64,000 bases of DNA, taken from positions 62,001-126,000 of the forward strand of contig JAJZGI010000001.1 of the NCBI GenBank assembly GCA_021798575.1, given 5' to 3'. Below, in pieces: positions 17,350 through 25,539 of this stretch. Position numbers and translations under genes: made by a program. Origin of the DNA: Pseudomonadota bacterium. Lineage in GTDB: Bacteria > Pseudomonadota > Alphaproteobacteria > Acetobacterales > Acetobacteraceae. Within the stretch, counting starts at the first letter, position 1. Each line of letters begins with the position of its first letter. Under the pieces are notes generated by a model, which ran no database searches, was not told the DNA's origin, and saw only the letters and a list, made by a program, of their open reading frames with translations.

Positions 17350-17399
17350 CGGTGGTTTTGGCCATAGCGGGCGATAATACCAAAAATGAGGAGGACGTT

Positions 17400-18878
17400 A
17401 TGACGGTCGATATTCCGCCGGTGAAGCAAGGGCTGAAGTTCCCCGACAGCATAACCTTCAACAAATTTTTCAAGCCGGTGCGGATCGAGGCCGATGTGCA
17501 TGACCTCGAGGTCCAGGGCACGATCCCCGCAGTGCTCCAGGGGGCGTTCTACCGCCTCGGCGCGGATGCCCAATATCCGCCGCATCTGGGCGATGATATC
17601 TATCTCAACGGCGATGGCATGATGACGATGGTGCGGATGGAGAACGGCCATGCCGACCTCCGCACGCGCTTTATCCGCACCGAGCGCTTCAAGGCCGAGC
17701 GTGCGGCGCGGCGTTCCCTCTATGGCCGCTACCGCAACCCCTATACGGACGATGCATCGGTGCGCGGCAAGGATCGCGGCACCGCCAATACGTCGGCGTT
17801 CTGGTTCGGCCGCAAGCTCTATGCGCTGAAAGAGGACAACCGCCCGACCGAGGTCGACCCCCATACGCTGGAGACCATCGGCAAGACCGATTTTCATGGG
17901 ACTCTGAACGGCCGGACCTTTACCGCGCACCCGAAGATCGACCCGATCAGCGGCAACATGATCGCCTATGCCTATAATTCGGACGCGCTGGTCTCCCGTT
18001 TCATCTATCTCTATGAAATCTCCCCGGCGGGCCGCGTTCTCCGTGAGGAGCGGTTCGAGGCGCCCTATGCGTCGATGATCCATGATTTTTTGGTGAGCGA
18101 AAACTACATTGCATTCACTTTGTATCCGATGATCGCGGACCAGGCCCGCATCGAGGCCGGAGGCCCGTTTTTTTCGTGGGATCCTTCGCACCAGACCGTC
18201 GTTGCGATCATTCCGCGCCGGCTGGGCGTCGCGGGGTTGCGCTGGTATCACAGCCCGAAGCTGGTCATGGAAACCCACACCATGAACGCCTGGGAAGAGG
18301 GTAGCGTTCTGCACCTCGAGCATTTCATCTCGAATTCAGGCTGGTATTCGCAGTTCCCGCACGTGAGCGACCCCAACCCGAAGGAAGAGCCGCCATTCGG
18401 CCAGCGCTGGAGCTTTGATCTGGCTGATCCGCGTGACGTTTTCACCGTGACGCCCATGGTACCGCATCCTGGTGAGATGCCGGTGGTCGATGGCCGGTTC
18501 TCTGGCCAGTTTTGCCGCCACATCTTTTTCGGCGCGATCAACACGCAGTTGGGCCCGATGCTCGATTGGGGCCCGATGGGGCCGCCGTTCAACTGTCTTG
18601 CGCACCTGGACCAGAGCACCAGTGCGATCGATTATTACTATCCGGGCCCCGATGCCAGCACCGAGGAACCGGTTTTCGTGCCCAAGAGCCCGTCCGCGCT
18701 AGAGGGCGACGGCTGGCTGATTTCGGTCATCGGACGGCGCGACCTCAACCGCTCCGATGTCGTCATTCTGGATTCACTCAATCTGGCTGCGGGTCCCGTG
18801 GCCTCAATCGAAGTGCCTTTCCGGCTTCGCTATGCCTTCCATGGCTGCTGGGCGCCTGCCGACGAGCTGGGCTGGTAG
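17400..18878 (+). CDS. Carotenoid/stilbene-cleavage-type oxygenase (RPE65 family)
   Basis: A 492-residue seven-bladed beta-propeller, non-heme Fe(II) oxygenase that cleaves a C=C bond in a polyene, stilbene or phenylpropenoid to give carbonyl products. All four iron-binding histidines can be placed: H177 (AHPKID), H228 (MIHDF), H293 (ETHTMNAWEE) and H481 (AFHGCW). The length of about 490 matches bacterial family members such as lignostilbene dioxygenase, isoeugenol oxygenase and apocarotenoid oxygenase. ATG 17400 follows a GAGGAGG ribosome-binding site; the frame stays open further upstream but crosses the promoter. It heads an operon with an MFS transporter and hydrolases. Substrate is unknown. 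Confidence 0.9.
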   Translation: MTVDIPPVKQGLKFPDSITFNKFFKPVRIEADVHDLEVQGTIPAVLQGAFYRLGADAQYPPHLGDDIYLNGDGMMTMVRMENGHADLRTRFIRTERFKAERAARRSLYGRYRNPYTDDASVRGKDRGTANTSAFWFGRKLYALKEDNRPTEVDPHTLETIGKTDFHGTLNGRTFTAHPKIDPISGNMIAYAYNSDALVSRFIYLYEISPAGRVLREERFEAPYASMIHDFLVSENYIAFTLYPMIADQARIEAGGPFFSWDPSHQTVVAIIPRRLGVAGLRWYHSPKLVMETHTMNAWEEGSVLHLEHFISNSGWYSQFPHVSDPNPKEEPPFGQRWSFDLADPRDVFTVTPMVPHPGEMPVVDGRFSGQFCRHIFFGAINTQLGPMLDWGPMGPPFNCLAHLDQSTSAIDYYYPGPDASTEEPVFVPKSPSALEGDGWLISVIGRRDLNRSDVVILDSLNLAAGPVASIEVPFRLRYAFHGCWAPADELGW

Positions 18879-18932
18879 CGCAGATCTCACAACCAAATCC
18901 GGCGGCAAGCCGGAATGCAAGGGAAACGTTCC

Positions 18933-20114
18933 ATGAAAACCACACCAGAGAGTTTTGGCGGCCGTGCAACTCTACTGATCTCCCATGTCGGTGGCATGGT
19001 TGACCTGGTGGCGCTGCCGCTCTGGATCAGCGGCTTGATCGCCTCCGCCCATTTTCTGCCGCAAAAGGCCGGTGCGCTGGTCAGCCTCTATATCTTCGGC
19101 GTGCTGATCAGCAATGTCGCACTCGCGCCGATATTCATGAAGGTGAAGAGCCGGATCGTGGCGACGTCCGGTTTTGCGCTCTCGGCGCTCTGCTTTTTCT
19201 CGCTCACCCATGCGCATGGGTTCCCCGCCTACGCGCTGCTTCATTTTACCGCCGGTATCGGCGCCGGCACCGGGCTCTCCTGCGTGCATGGCACGATCGG
19301 GCGCAGCAAGAACCCGCACCGGCTGTTCGCGATCGTCAATATCGGGGTCTGTATTTTTGGAATTGTATTCTTCGCCGTCGCGCCGCATCTGCTGAGCATC
19401 ATGGGGGTGAGCGTCATCTTCATCATTCTGGGCAGCCTGATGGTCGCGGCGACCCTCGCCTGCGCGCTGGCGTTCCCGCCGATCTCGGCCGAACCCAAGC
19501 GCGAGGTTTACAACGGCCCGATCGCCAGCAAGCTCAGCTCGCGCGTGTTCGCTTTTGCCGGCGTCGCGTTCATGACAGCAGGTCAGGCGGCGATGTTCAG
19601 CTTTGTCCAACAGGTCGGGCTGGCACATGGGTTTACCGCGTCGAGCATCGGGCTGCTGTTAGCGGGCTCGGCGGTACTCAATCTCGGCGCGCCGATTCTG
19701 GCGGGCGTGCTCCAGCACAAGCTGCCCGCGACTCCGGTCGCGGTAACGGGCCTGTTCCTGCACGGCGTCGCGTCTCTCGTCATCTGTTTTACCCTAGGCT
19801 TCGGGCCGTTTGTCCTCGCCGCGGGATCCCTGGTGTTCCTGACGATCTTCTCGCACATCTTCATGTTCGGCTTCATCTCCAAAATGGACCGCTCCGGCCG
19901 GATGGCGGCGCTGACCCCCTCGATGCTGATGGTCGGCACCGCAACCGGCCCGTTTCTGGCGGGCACCGTGGTGGGGGCCTATGGCTATCCCGCACTGGGG
20001 ATGACCGCCGCCGCACTCGCCTGGACCAGTGCCGCCTGCTACTTCATGGCCGGTAACCGCGCGCAGGACTTCGTGGCGATGCCGGTCGCCATCATGGGCG
20101 ACGCAGGCGAGTGA
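18933..20114 (+). CDS. Major facilitator superfamily transporter
   Basis: A 393-residue inner-membrane protein with about 12 hydrophobic segments arranged as two halves, split by a loop near 190-205 (SAEPKREVYNGP). It lacks close match to a sugar or drug subfamily signature that I can name. Because it lies between the ring/alkene-cleaving oxygenase and the PhlG-like hydrolase, it likely imports the pathway substrate or exports a product. ATG 18933 is preceded by AAGGGAAA; an in-frame ATG at 18915 is an alternative. The next gene starts five bases after its stop. Confidence 0.85.
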   Translation: MKTTPESFGGRATLLISHVGGMVDLVALPLWISGLIASAHFLPQKAGALVSLYIFGVLISNVALAPIFMKVKSRIVATSGFALSALCFFSLTHAHGFPAYALLHFTAGIGAGTGLSCVHGTIGRSKNPHRLFAIVNIGVCIFGIVFFAVAPHLLSIMGVSVIFIILGSLMVAATLACALAFPPISAEPKREVYNGPIASKLSSRVFAFAGVAFMTAGQAAMFSFVQQVGLAHGFTASSIGLLLAGSAVLNLGAPILAGVLQHKLPATPVAVTGLFLHGVASLVICFTLGFGPFVLAAGSLVFLTIFSHIFMFGFISKMDRSGRMAALTPSMLMVGTATGPFLAGTVVGAYGYPALGMTAAALAWTSAACYFMAGNRAQDFVAMPVAIMGDAGE

Positions 20115-20119
20115 GAGCC

Positions 20120-20950
20120 ATGCTCGACACTGCCGCAGACGCGGGCGTCGCCGCCTTCCGGGCGCTGCCCGCCTACCTCGGCTATCGGGCGGGCGACGCG
20201 GCGCTGCCGTATGAGCGCTTCCTGCAACCCGAGGACAGTAACCGGAGCGCGCAGATCTCCGCCGCGCATCGGCTGCCGCTGCCACAGGATGCAATCGAGC
20301 CGCTCAGCGAGCTCGCCTCCGCCCTCTCGCGGCCCGGCTACTTGGCGCATGAGATCGGCTGGTGCCCGCTTAGCAGTGGCGCGCTGGCGGTCGCGGTACA
20401 CACGGCGATGCCAGGTGTGCGAGCGGCGATGTGGGACTGGTGGTTCGCCTGGCATGGCAGCGCATCCGCACGCTATAAATTATGGGCGCCTGGCGCGCAT
20501 ATGGCGGCCTTTTGGAAGGATGGCCAGGGCGAACGCGCGGGCGCAAAGTCCTATATCGGCCGCACCTCGCTGATCAAGGAGATGATCGGCAGCGTCTATC
20601 TGGAAGGGGCGATCCGGTTCGTCGAACCCGCTAGCCTTGGTTTTCCAGCCGACTTTGACGGCACGGTGATCTGCGGCCGCGCTGGCGAGGTTGGGGCGCC
20701 GGTTGAGCACACCTGGCTGATCCACCACGTGCGCAACACCCCGGATGGCTGTGAGATGCGAAGCCGCTTCTACCTCGGCCAGGACCCGGTGCTGACCACC
20801 ACCGGCGCGCCGCTGCCACCGTCACCGCGGGACCAGCCACAGGGCGGGCCGATCCCGGCTGAACTGCTCGTGCATTGCACGACCGAGATGCACCATCTCG
20901 CCGGCTTTCTACCCGCTCTCCACGCCGCGTTCGGCCCGGGCGGGGCCTAG
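20120..20950 (+). CDS. PhlG-like (2,4-diacetylphloroglucinol hydrolase family) C-C hydrolase
   Basis: The 276-residue protein contains the family signature WDWWFAWHGSASARYKLW (about 105-122) followed by APGAH. In PhlG the zinc is held by three His and one Glu; the equivalents here appear to be H127, H203 (or H202) and the HxxxE pair H252/E256 (HCTTEM). E154 in LIKEMIG matches a further active-site Glu. PhlG removes an acetyl group from an acylphloroglucinol by hydrolysing an aryl C-C bond, and phloretin hydrolases are relatives. The exact substrate here is unknown. ATG 20120 is chosen over GTG 20111. The TAG stop lies in a remnant of a palindromic repeat. Confidence 0.82.
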   Translation: MLDTAADAGVAAFRALPAYLGYRAGDAALPYERFLQPEDSNRSAQISAAHRLPLPQDAIEPLSELASALSRPGYLAHEIGWCPLSSGALAVAVHTAMPGVRAAMWDWWFAWHGSASARYKLWAPGAHMAAFWKDGQGERAGAKSYIGRTSLIKEMIGSVYLEGAIRFVEPASLGFPADFDGTVICGRAGEVGAPVEHTWLIHHVRNTPDGCEMRSRFYLGQDPVLTTTGAPLPPSPRDQPQGGPIPAELLVHCTTEMHHLAGFLPALHAAFGPGGA

Positions 20951-20960
20951 AGCCGGATGA
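20945..20960. repeat. 16-nt remnant of the CTAGAG palindromic repeat
   Basis: GCCTAGAGCCGGATGA is identical to the reverse complement of 24259-24274, the outer end of the composite repeat there. It supplies the TAG stop of the PhlG-like gene and lies just before the next ribosome-binding site. It may be a decayed element or a chance match; 16 of 16 identity with the rare CTAG core makes chance less likely. Confidence 0.5.
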
Positions 20961-20976
20961 GTTCTGGAGATATGAA

Positions 20977-21993
20977 GTGACCGCGCGTTTCACCCTGGCG
21001 ATGATCGACAATCCTTTTTTGGCCGCCGAATTCGCGACCATCGCGGCGCGCGCCGCCGCCGCCGGTTTCAAGCCGGTGAGCTATGCCAGCAATGAGGCAT
21101 TTCAGCGGGCTGACCATACCGACACCGATGTGGTGCTCTGCATGGGCAGCACGGGCTGCGACAGCGCCTTGATGGACCGGATGCCACGCCTGCGGGCGCT
21201 GCTCTCGGCGGTCACCGGCGTGGAGGGGTTCGATGTCGCCGCAGCAACCGCGCGAGGGGTGATGGTCGGCAACGGCCAGACCGAGCTCAACTATACCGGT
21301 ATGGCGGAATCCACCGTGCTGCTGATTCTGGCCGCGCTCTATGATTTCAACCACACCCAGGCACTGCTGCGCGAGAACCGCCAGCGGCCATCCCCCTTGC
21401 GCGCCCGCCCGCTGAAGGGCCGCACCATCGGTTTCATCGGCTTCGGCAAGATCGCGCAGGAGACCGCCGCACGGCTCGCCGCATGGGATGTACGCATGAT
21501 CTGCGCCGCGCATCGCCCTAATCCGCATATGGACGCGCTGAATGTCGACCAGGTGGAGCTGGAGACGCTGCTGGCCAGGGCCGATGTCGTCAGCCTGCAT
21601 TGCAGCCTGAACCCGCAGACGCACCATCTGCTGAACGCAAGCCGCCTCGCTTTGATGAAACCCGACGCCATCCTGGTCAATACCGCGCGCGGTGGCTTGG
21701 TCGACGAGGAGGCGCTGATCGAGGCGCTGTGCGCAGGACGGATCGGCGGCGCGGCGCTCGACACGTTCGCGGTTGAGCCACTGCCGCCCGACAGCCGCCT
21801 GCGCGACCTGCACAATGTCATTCTGACGCCGCATATGATCGGCCATACCAATGAGGGCAATGTCACGCTGATGGAAAATGCCTGGCAAAGCATCCGCAAC
21901 CTCGCTCAGGGTGAACCGCCGGTGTTTTTGAAGAATCCAGAAATAACGGAGCGCTGGCGCGCCAGATTCGCAGCCGCGATCACGACACCATGA
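20977..21993 (+). CDS. D-isomer-specific 2-hydroxyacid dehydrogenase
   Basis: A 338-residue NAD(P)-dependent enzyme that interconverts a 2-keto acid and a D-2-hydroxy acid. The dinucleotide motif GFIGFG (152-157), catalytic R238 (NTARGG), E267 (VEPLP) and H286 (TPHMIGH) are all present. An Arg after the second beta strand (AAHRPNP) favours NADPH, as in glyoxylate/hydroxypyruvate reductases. GTG 20977 with GGAG eight bases before is the likely start; a longer frame back to 20875 overlaps the previous gene. Its stop overlaps the next ATG (21990-21993), so the two are coupled. Confidence 0.86.
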   Translation: MTARFTLAMIDNPFLAAEFATIAARAAAAGFKPVSYASNEAFQRADHTDTDVVLCMGSTGCDSALMDRMPRLRALLSAVTGVEGFDVAAATARGVMVGNGQTELNYTGMAESTVLLILAALYDFNHTQALLRENRQRPSPLRARPLKGRTIGFIGFGKIAQETAARLAAWDVRMICAAHRPNPHMDALNVDQVELETLLARADVVSLHCSLNPQTHHLLNASRLALMKPDAILVNTARGGLVDEEALIEALCAGRIGGAALDTFAVEPLPPDSRLRDLHNVILTPHMIGHTNEGNVTLMENAWQSIRNLAQGEPPVFLKNPEITERWRARFAAAITTP

Positions 21994-23183
21994 GCAATCG
22001 CATCCTCACCCGCGTCTCGGATGCGGAACTCCAACGCCGCTGGGCCGCGTTGCGCGCCGTGATGCGCGCGTACCGGCTCGATGCGCTCGTGCTACAGGCC
22101 AATAACGACTGGCTGGGCGGCTATGTCCGCTGGCTGACCGATATTCCGGCCACGAATGGCTATCCGCGCAGCGTCATCTTCCGCGCCGAGGCGCCGATGA
22201 CCGTGGTCGAGATGGGTGCTTTCAAATCCCACCGGAACGTGGCGGGTGATGATGTGAACCGCGGCGTGGCGGACTGGTTCGGTACGCCGTCCTTCACCTC
22301 GATCGAATATACGGGTGCATATGACGGCGAGTTGATCGTCGCCGATCTGCGCCGCCATGGCGACCGGTGCGTGGCCCTGGTCGGCGGCGGTGCGATGCCG
22401 CATCGTTTCGTCGAATCCATCCGCGCCGCACTGGCCAGGGACGGCGCCACGCTGTCGGATGCCACCGCGCTGGTCGATACGATCAAGGCGGTCAAGAGCG
22501 CCGAGGAGATCGGTCTGATCCGCCAGGCCGCGGCGCTCCAGGATACGGTGTTCGCCGCGGTTCTGGCCGCCATCCGGCCGGGGATGCGTGACGTCGATAT
22601 CACCGCCATGGCCCAGTATCAGGGGCAGATTCTAGGCAGCGAGCAGGGAATTTTTCTTGGTGGTTCATCGCCGTTGGGTCAGCGCTCCAGCTTTGTTGGC
22701 CGCAGCCAGCAGGGACGGCGGCTTGAGGCTGGCGATCACCTGTCTCTGCTGATTGAGATCAACGGATCTGGCGGGTTCTACACCGAGATCGCCCGCACCT
22801 TCGTGCTTGGTCGTGCCTCCAACGAGCTTCTCGAGGCATTTGAGACGGTACGCGCCGCCCAGGAGCATACGCTTAGCCTGATCCGCCCAGGTGCCGATTG
22901 CGCGGCGATCGCCGCCGCGCATGACGCCTACATGACCGCCCGATCGCTGCCGGCTGAGTGCCGCCTGTATGCCCACGGCCAGGGCTACGACATGGTGGAG
23001 CGCCCGCTGATCCGCCACGACGAGACCATGGCGCTCGCCGCCGGAATGTGCCTCGCCATACATCCGGGATATGAGACCGAGAGTCTGTTCGCCGTCATCT
23101 GCGACAATTACCTGGTGACCGAAACCGGCGTCAGCGCGTGCCTGCACCAGACCGAAAAGCGAGTTTTTGAGGTCGAAGGCTAG
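21990..23183 (+). CDS. M24-family 'pita-bread' protein with altered metal site (creatinase-like, probably not a peptidase)
   Basis: The 397-residue protein has the N-terminal creatinase domain (about 1-165) and a C-terminal pita-bread domain. Aligning by eye to aminopeptidase P motifs, the five metal ligands D, D, H, E, E become E256, E266, H329 (AHGQGYD), H358 (IHPGYE) and C371. Four of five differ, so ordinary dinuclear peptidase activity is unlikely. Non-peptidase members include creatinase and the DMSP lyase DddP, which show how this fold can serve C-N or C-S chemistry. It is translationally coupled to the 2-hydroxyacid dehydrogenase. Substrate is unknown. Confidence 0.82.
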   Translation: MSNRILTRVSDAELQRRWAALRAVMRAYRLDALVLQANNDWLGGYVRWLTDIPATNGYPRSVIFRAEAPMTVVEMGAFKSHRNVAGDDVNRGVADWFGTPSFTSIEYTGAYDGELIVADLRRHGDRCVALVGGGAMPHRFVESIRAALARDGATLSDATALVDTIKAVKSAEEIGLIRQAAALQDTVFAAVLAAIRPGMRDVDITAMAQYQGQILGSEQGIFLGGSSPLGQRSSFVGRSQQGRRLEAGDHLSLLIEINGSGGFYTEIARTFVLGRASNELLEAFETVRAAQEHTLSLIRPGADCAAIAAAHDAYMTARSLPAECRLYAHGQGYDMVERPLIRHDETMALAAGMCLAIHPGYETESLFAVICDNYLVTETGVSACLHQTEKRVFEVEG

Positions 23184-23230
23184 CGCCGGAACGCGCTTGT
23201 TTCCTGATAACCAGACCGATACAATCGACT

Positions 23231-24037
23231 ATGGCTAAGATAAGCATCACTCCGCGCGCCAAAAATTCGGCCCCCGCGCCCAGTGCCGATGACCGCGCGC
23301 AGATTCAGGTGATCGCGCGCGCCGCGGCGATCCTGCGCACGCTCGAAAACCAGGAACGCGGCCTCAGCCTTGGGCAGATCGCAAATGAGGTCGACCTGCC
23401 CCGCTCGACAGTGCAACGCATCGTCGCCGCGCTACAGGCCGAGCGGCTGCTGATCTCCACACCCACAAACGGCGGCGTTCGCCTGGGCCCGGCACTGATC
23501 CGGATCGCCGCGTCGGTGCGCGTCGACTCTCTGGCGCTCGCCCGGCCACTGATCGTCCTGCTATCCCAGACACTGGACGAGACCATTGATATATCGGTAC
23601 CAAAACGGGACCGGGCAATTTTTGTCGATCAGGTCGCAGGGTCGCAGCGGCTGCGCGCGGTCTCGGCGGTGGGCGAAGATTTTCCGCTCCACTGCACCGC
23701 CAACGGCAAGGCGTTTCTGGCGAGCCTGGACGACGGCGAGGTGGTCACCCGCATCGGCCGGAGCTACGAGAAACGCACCGATGCGACCCGCACAAATTTC
23801 GCCGCGCTGGCACGCGACCTCGAAACCATCCGCCGCGACGGCTATGCACTCGACCGCGATGAACATACCGACGGCGTCAGCGCCGCCGGGATCATGTTGC
23901 GGGGCGTAACCGGCGAGGCGCTACTGGTATCTGTGCCGGTTCCCACCGTACGGTTTGCCGAGCGCAGCGCCAGCATCATCGCGCGATTGCTGGCGCTGAA
24001 GACCGACCTCGAGCGGCAGTTCGGCTCGGCAGGCTGA
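23231..24037 (+). CDS. IclR-family transcriptional regulator
   Basis: The 268-residue protein has an N-terminal winged helix-turn-helix (about 22-80: AILRTLENQERGLSLGQIAN, LPRSTVQRIVAALQAERLL) and a C-terminal IclR effector domain (about 95-265). That domain includes FVDQVAGSQRLRAVSAVGEDFPLH and a small-molecule pocket around CTANGKAFLA. IclR proteins often control aromatic or keto-acid catabolism. It ends the first catabolic operon and lies before the cyclase operon, whose upstream gap holds direct repeats that could be its operator. Confidence 0.9.
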   Translation: MAKISITPRAKNSAPAPSADDRAQIQVIARAAAILRTLENQERGLSLGQIANEVDLPRSTVQRIVAALQAERLLISTPTNGGVRLGPALIRIAASVRVDSLALARPLIVLLSQTLDETIDISVPKRDRAIFVDQVAGSQRLRAVSAVGEDFPLHCTANGKAFLASLDDGEVVTRIGRSYEKRTDATRTNFAALARDLETIRRDGYALDRDEHTDGVSAAGIMLRGVTGEALLVSVPVPTVRFAERSASIIARLLALKTDLERQFGSAG

Positions 24038-24079
24038 CACGCGCTCTGCATGGCGCATGTTTTTCCACTTGTATAATCT

Positions 24080-24117
24080 ATCCGTATTGTGATACATACG
24101 ATCCGTATCGTGGTGCA
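24080..24117. promoter_or_regulatory. Direct repeats, candidate IclR operator/promoter region
   Basis: ATCCGTATTGTGATACA (24080-24096) and ATCCGTATCGTGGTGCA (24101-24117) match in 13 of 17 positions with a 21-base period, two helical turns. They follow the IclR gene and precede the repeat element and the cyclase operon. AT content is high here. Role as binding site is inferred. Confidence 0.4.
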
Positions 24118-24134
24118 ATATCGCCGGACAAAAA

Positions 24135-24272
24135 CTAGAGTGCGATGACATAAAGGTGACCCATTTGCGGTTCATCTTTATGTCTGAATCGCCCTCTAAA
24201 CATATAGTGGAGGCGGATTCAGACTTTTAATGGGATCACAGGGTGATTCCATTAAATGTCATCCGGCTCTAG
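24135..24272. repeat. Composite palindromic repeat, copy A
   Basis: Bounded by CTAGAG (24135) and CTCTAG (24267-24272). Two hairpins stand side by side. In the first, TAGAG, GCGAT and GACATAAAG pair with CTTTATGTC, ATCGC and CTCTA (24136-24198). In the second, GAGGCGGAT (24210-24218) pairs with ATCCGGCTC (24261-24269), enclosing TTTAATGG/CCATTAAA. Its left end AACTAGAGTGC is identical to that of copy B at 28214. It lies between the IclR gene and the cyclase gene and may affect read-through. Confidence 0.75.
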
Positions 24273-24296
24273 GCCTGAGGGAATGGAGACGAGCTC

Positions 24297-25139
24297 ATGA
24301 CAATCAAAATACGCGGCCTCGATTTCGAGGCGAACACCGACAACACGATGGGTCTGAATTTTTACAACCTGTCACACCGGTTCGGTTTTCAGACGCCCAA
24401 CTGGCCCTATTTTCCCGACGTGCAGATCGAGCGCGTCCACTACATGGCAAAATCCGGCGTGCTCTCGCAGCGGATCACCACAACCATGCATAATGGTACC
24501 CATATCGACGCGCCAGCGCACGTCGTTTGCGGCACCCCGTTCATCGATGAGGTGCCGCTTCCGCATTTTTTTGGTTCAGGCATCGTGATTTCACTGCCGA
24601 AGAAACGCTGGGAATCCATTACGTATGATGATCTCGAAGCGGCGGCCGGCAAGTCGGTTCGCCCGGGTGACGTCGTCATCATCAACACTGGCTGGCACAA
24701 AATTTATGAAGATAATGATGAGTATTTCGCCTATGCGCCGGGCCTGGTGCCTTCCGCGGCGGATTGGCTGGTCGAAAAAAAGGTAAAGGTTGTCGGCCAT
24801 GACACCCAGGCCAACGACCATCCGCTCGCCACCGCCATTGGCCCGCACCGCAACGGCCCGTTGCTGCCGCATCTCGCCAAGGAGTATCTCGAATGGTCCG
24901 GCGGGCGTACGTGGGACCAGGATTTTCCAGAATGGGAGCCGGTTCATCGTAAGCTGTTCAGCAACGGTATCCTCGGGATCGAGAATGTCGGCGGTGATCT
25001 CGACGCCGTAACCGGCAAGCGCGTCACCTTCGCGTTTTTCCCCTGGAACTGGGATCGCGGCGATGGCTGTATCATCCGCCTGGTCGCGATCACCGACCCC
25101 GGGCAGGCCTACCGGATCGAACGGGGTAATCCACTGTAG
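24297..25139 (+). CDS. Cyclase-family (kynurenine-formamidase-like) metal hydrolase
   Basis: The 280-residue protein has the PF04199-type motif HNGTHIDAPAH at 65-75, giving metal ligands H65, H69 and D71 with H75 nearby. This is the signature of kynurenine formamidase and isatin hydrolase. VVGHDTQANDHPL (around 162-174) is the second conserved segment. Such enzymes hydrolyse amides, lactams or lactones. The protein is longer than typical kynurenine formamidases (about 210 residues), so another substrate is likely. ATG 24297 is preceded by GGAG. It opens a five-gene operon ending with BKACE. Confidence 0.88.
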   Translation: MTIKIRGLDFEANTDNTMGLNFYNLSHRFGFQTPNWPYFPDVQIERVHYMAKSGVLSQRITTTMHNGTHIDAPAHVVCGTPFIDEVPLPHFFGSGIVISLPKKRWESITYDDLEAAAGKSVRPGDVVIINTGWHKIYEDNDEYFAYAPGLVPSAADWLVEKKVKVVGHDTQANDHPLATAIGPHRNGPLLPHLAKEYLEWSGGRTWDQDFPEWEPVHRKLFSNGILGIENVGGDLDAVTGKRVTFAFFPWNWDRGDGCIIRLVAITDPGQAYRIERGNPL

Positions 25140-25163
25140 CGCTAGCGGCAGGAGGCCGACACC

Positions 25164-25502
25164 ATGCTGATCAAACGCTTTGCCGAAGCCGCGCCGTATC
25201 AGGCGCCCAACCATTTCGATGTCCGCGGTCTCCGCCTCCAGGGTTTTGAGCCCGGCGGGCCGGAGAAATTCTGGGTCGGTCTGTCGCATTTTCTCCCCGG
25301 CGGCGGTGCCGGACCGGACGCCTCACCGCTCGAAAAAGTCTATGTCGTGCTGAGCGGTCGGCTTTCGGTCACCACGGGTGACGAGATCTGCGAACTGGGG
25401 CCGCTGGATTCCTGCACCATCGGCCCGAATGTCGAGCGCTCCATCGTCAACAAGACGAATGATATCGTCACGATGATCGTGATCATGCCGTATCCGCAAT
25501 AA
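25164..25502 (+). CDS. Small cupin-fold protein lacking the usual His metal ligands
   Basis: A 112-residue single-domain cupin. Motif 1 reads PGGGAGPDASPLEKVYVVLSG, with the conserved Glu and VLxG turn but no HxH. Motif 2 reads GPNVERSIVN, where the usual His is Arg. The canonical metal site is therefore missing, and the protein may act as a metal-free binding protein or isomerase. GGAGG precedes ATG 25164. Its place between the cyclase and SDR genes suggests a role with the cyclase product. Confidence 0.78.
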   Translation: MLIKRFAEAAPYQAPNHFDVRGLRLQGFEPGGPEKFWVGLSHFLPGGGAGPDASPLEKVYVVLSGRLSVTTGDEICELGPLDSCTIGPNVERSIVNKTNDIVTMIVIMPYPQ

Positions 25503-25539
25503 TATGCCTTTCCTTCAACCGCCAACCCGCGTGTGAGCA

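Noticed and set aside
18923-18932. GAAACGTTCC before the MFS start as a fourth TetR operator
   Set aside because: Arms and spacing differ from the GAACG-N4-CGTTC pattern, and it overlaps the ribosome-binding region inside a presumed operon.
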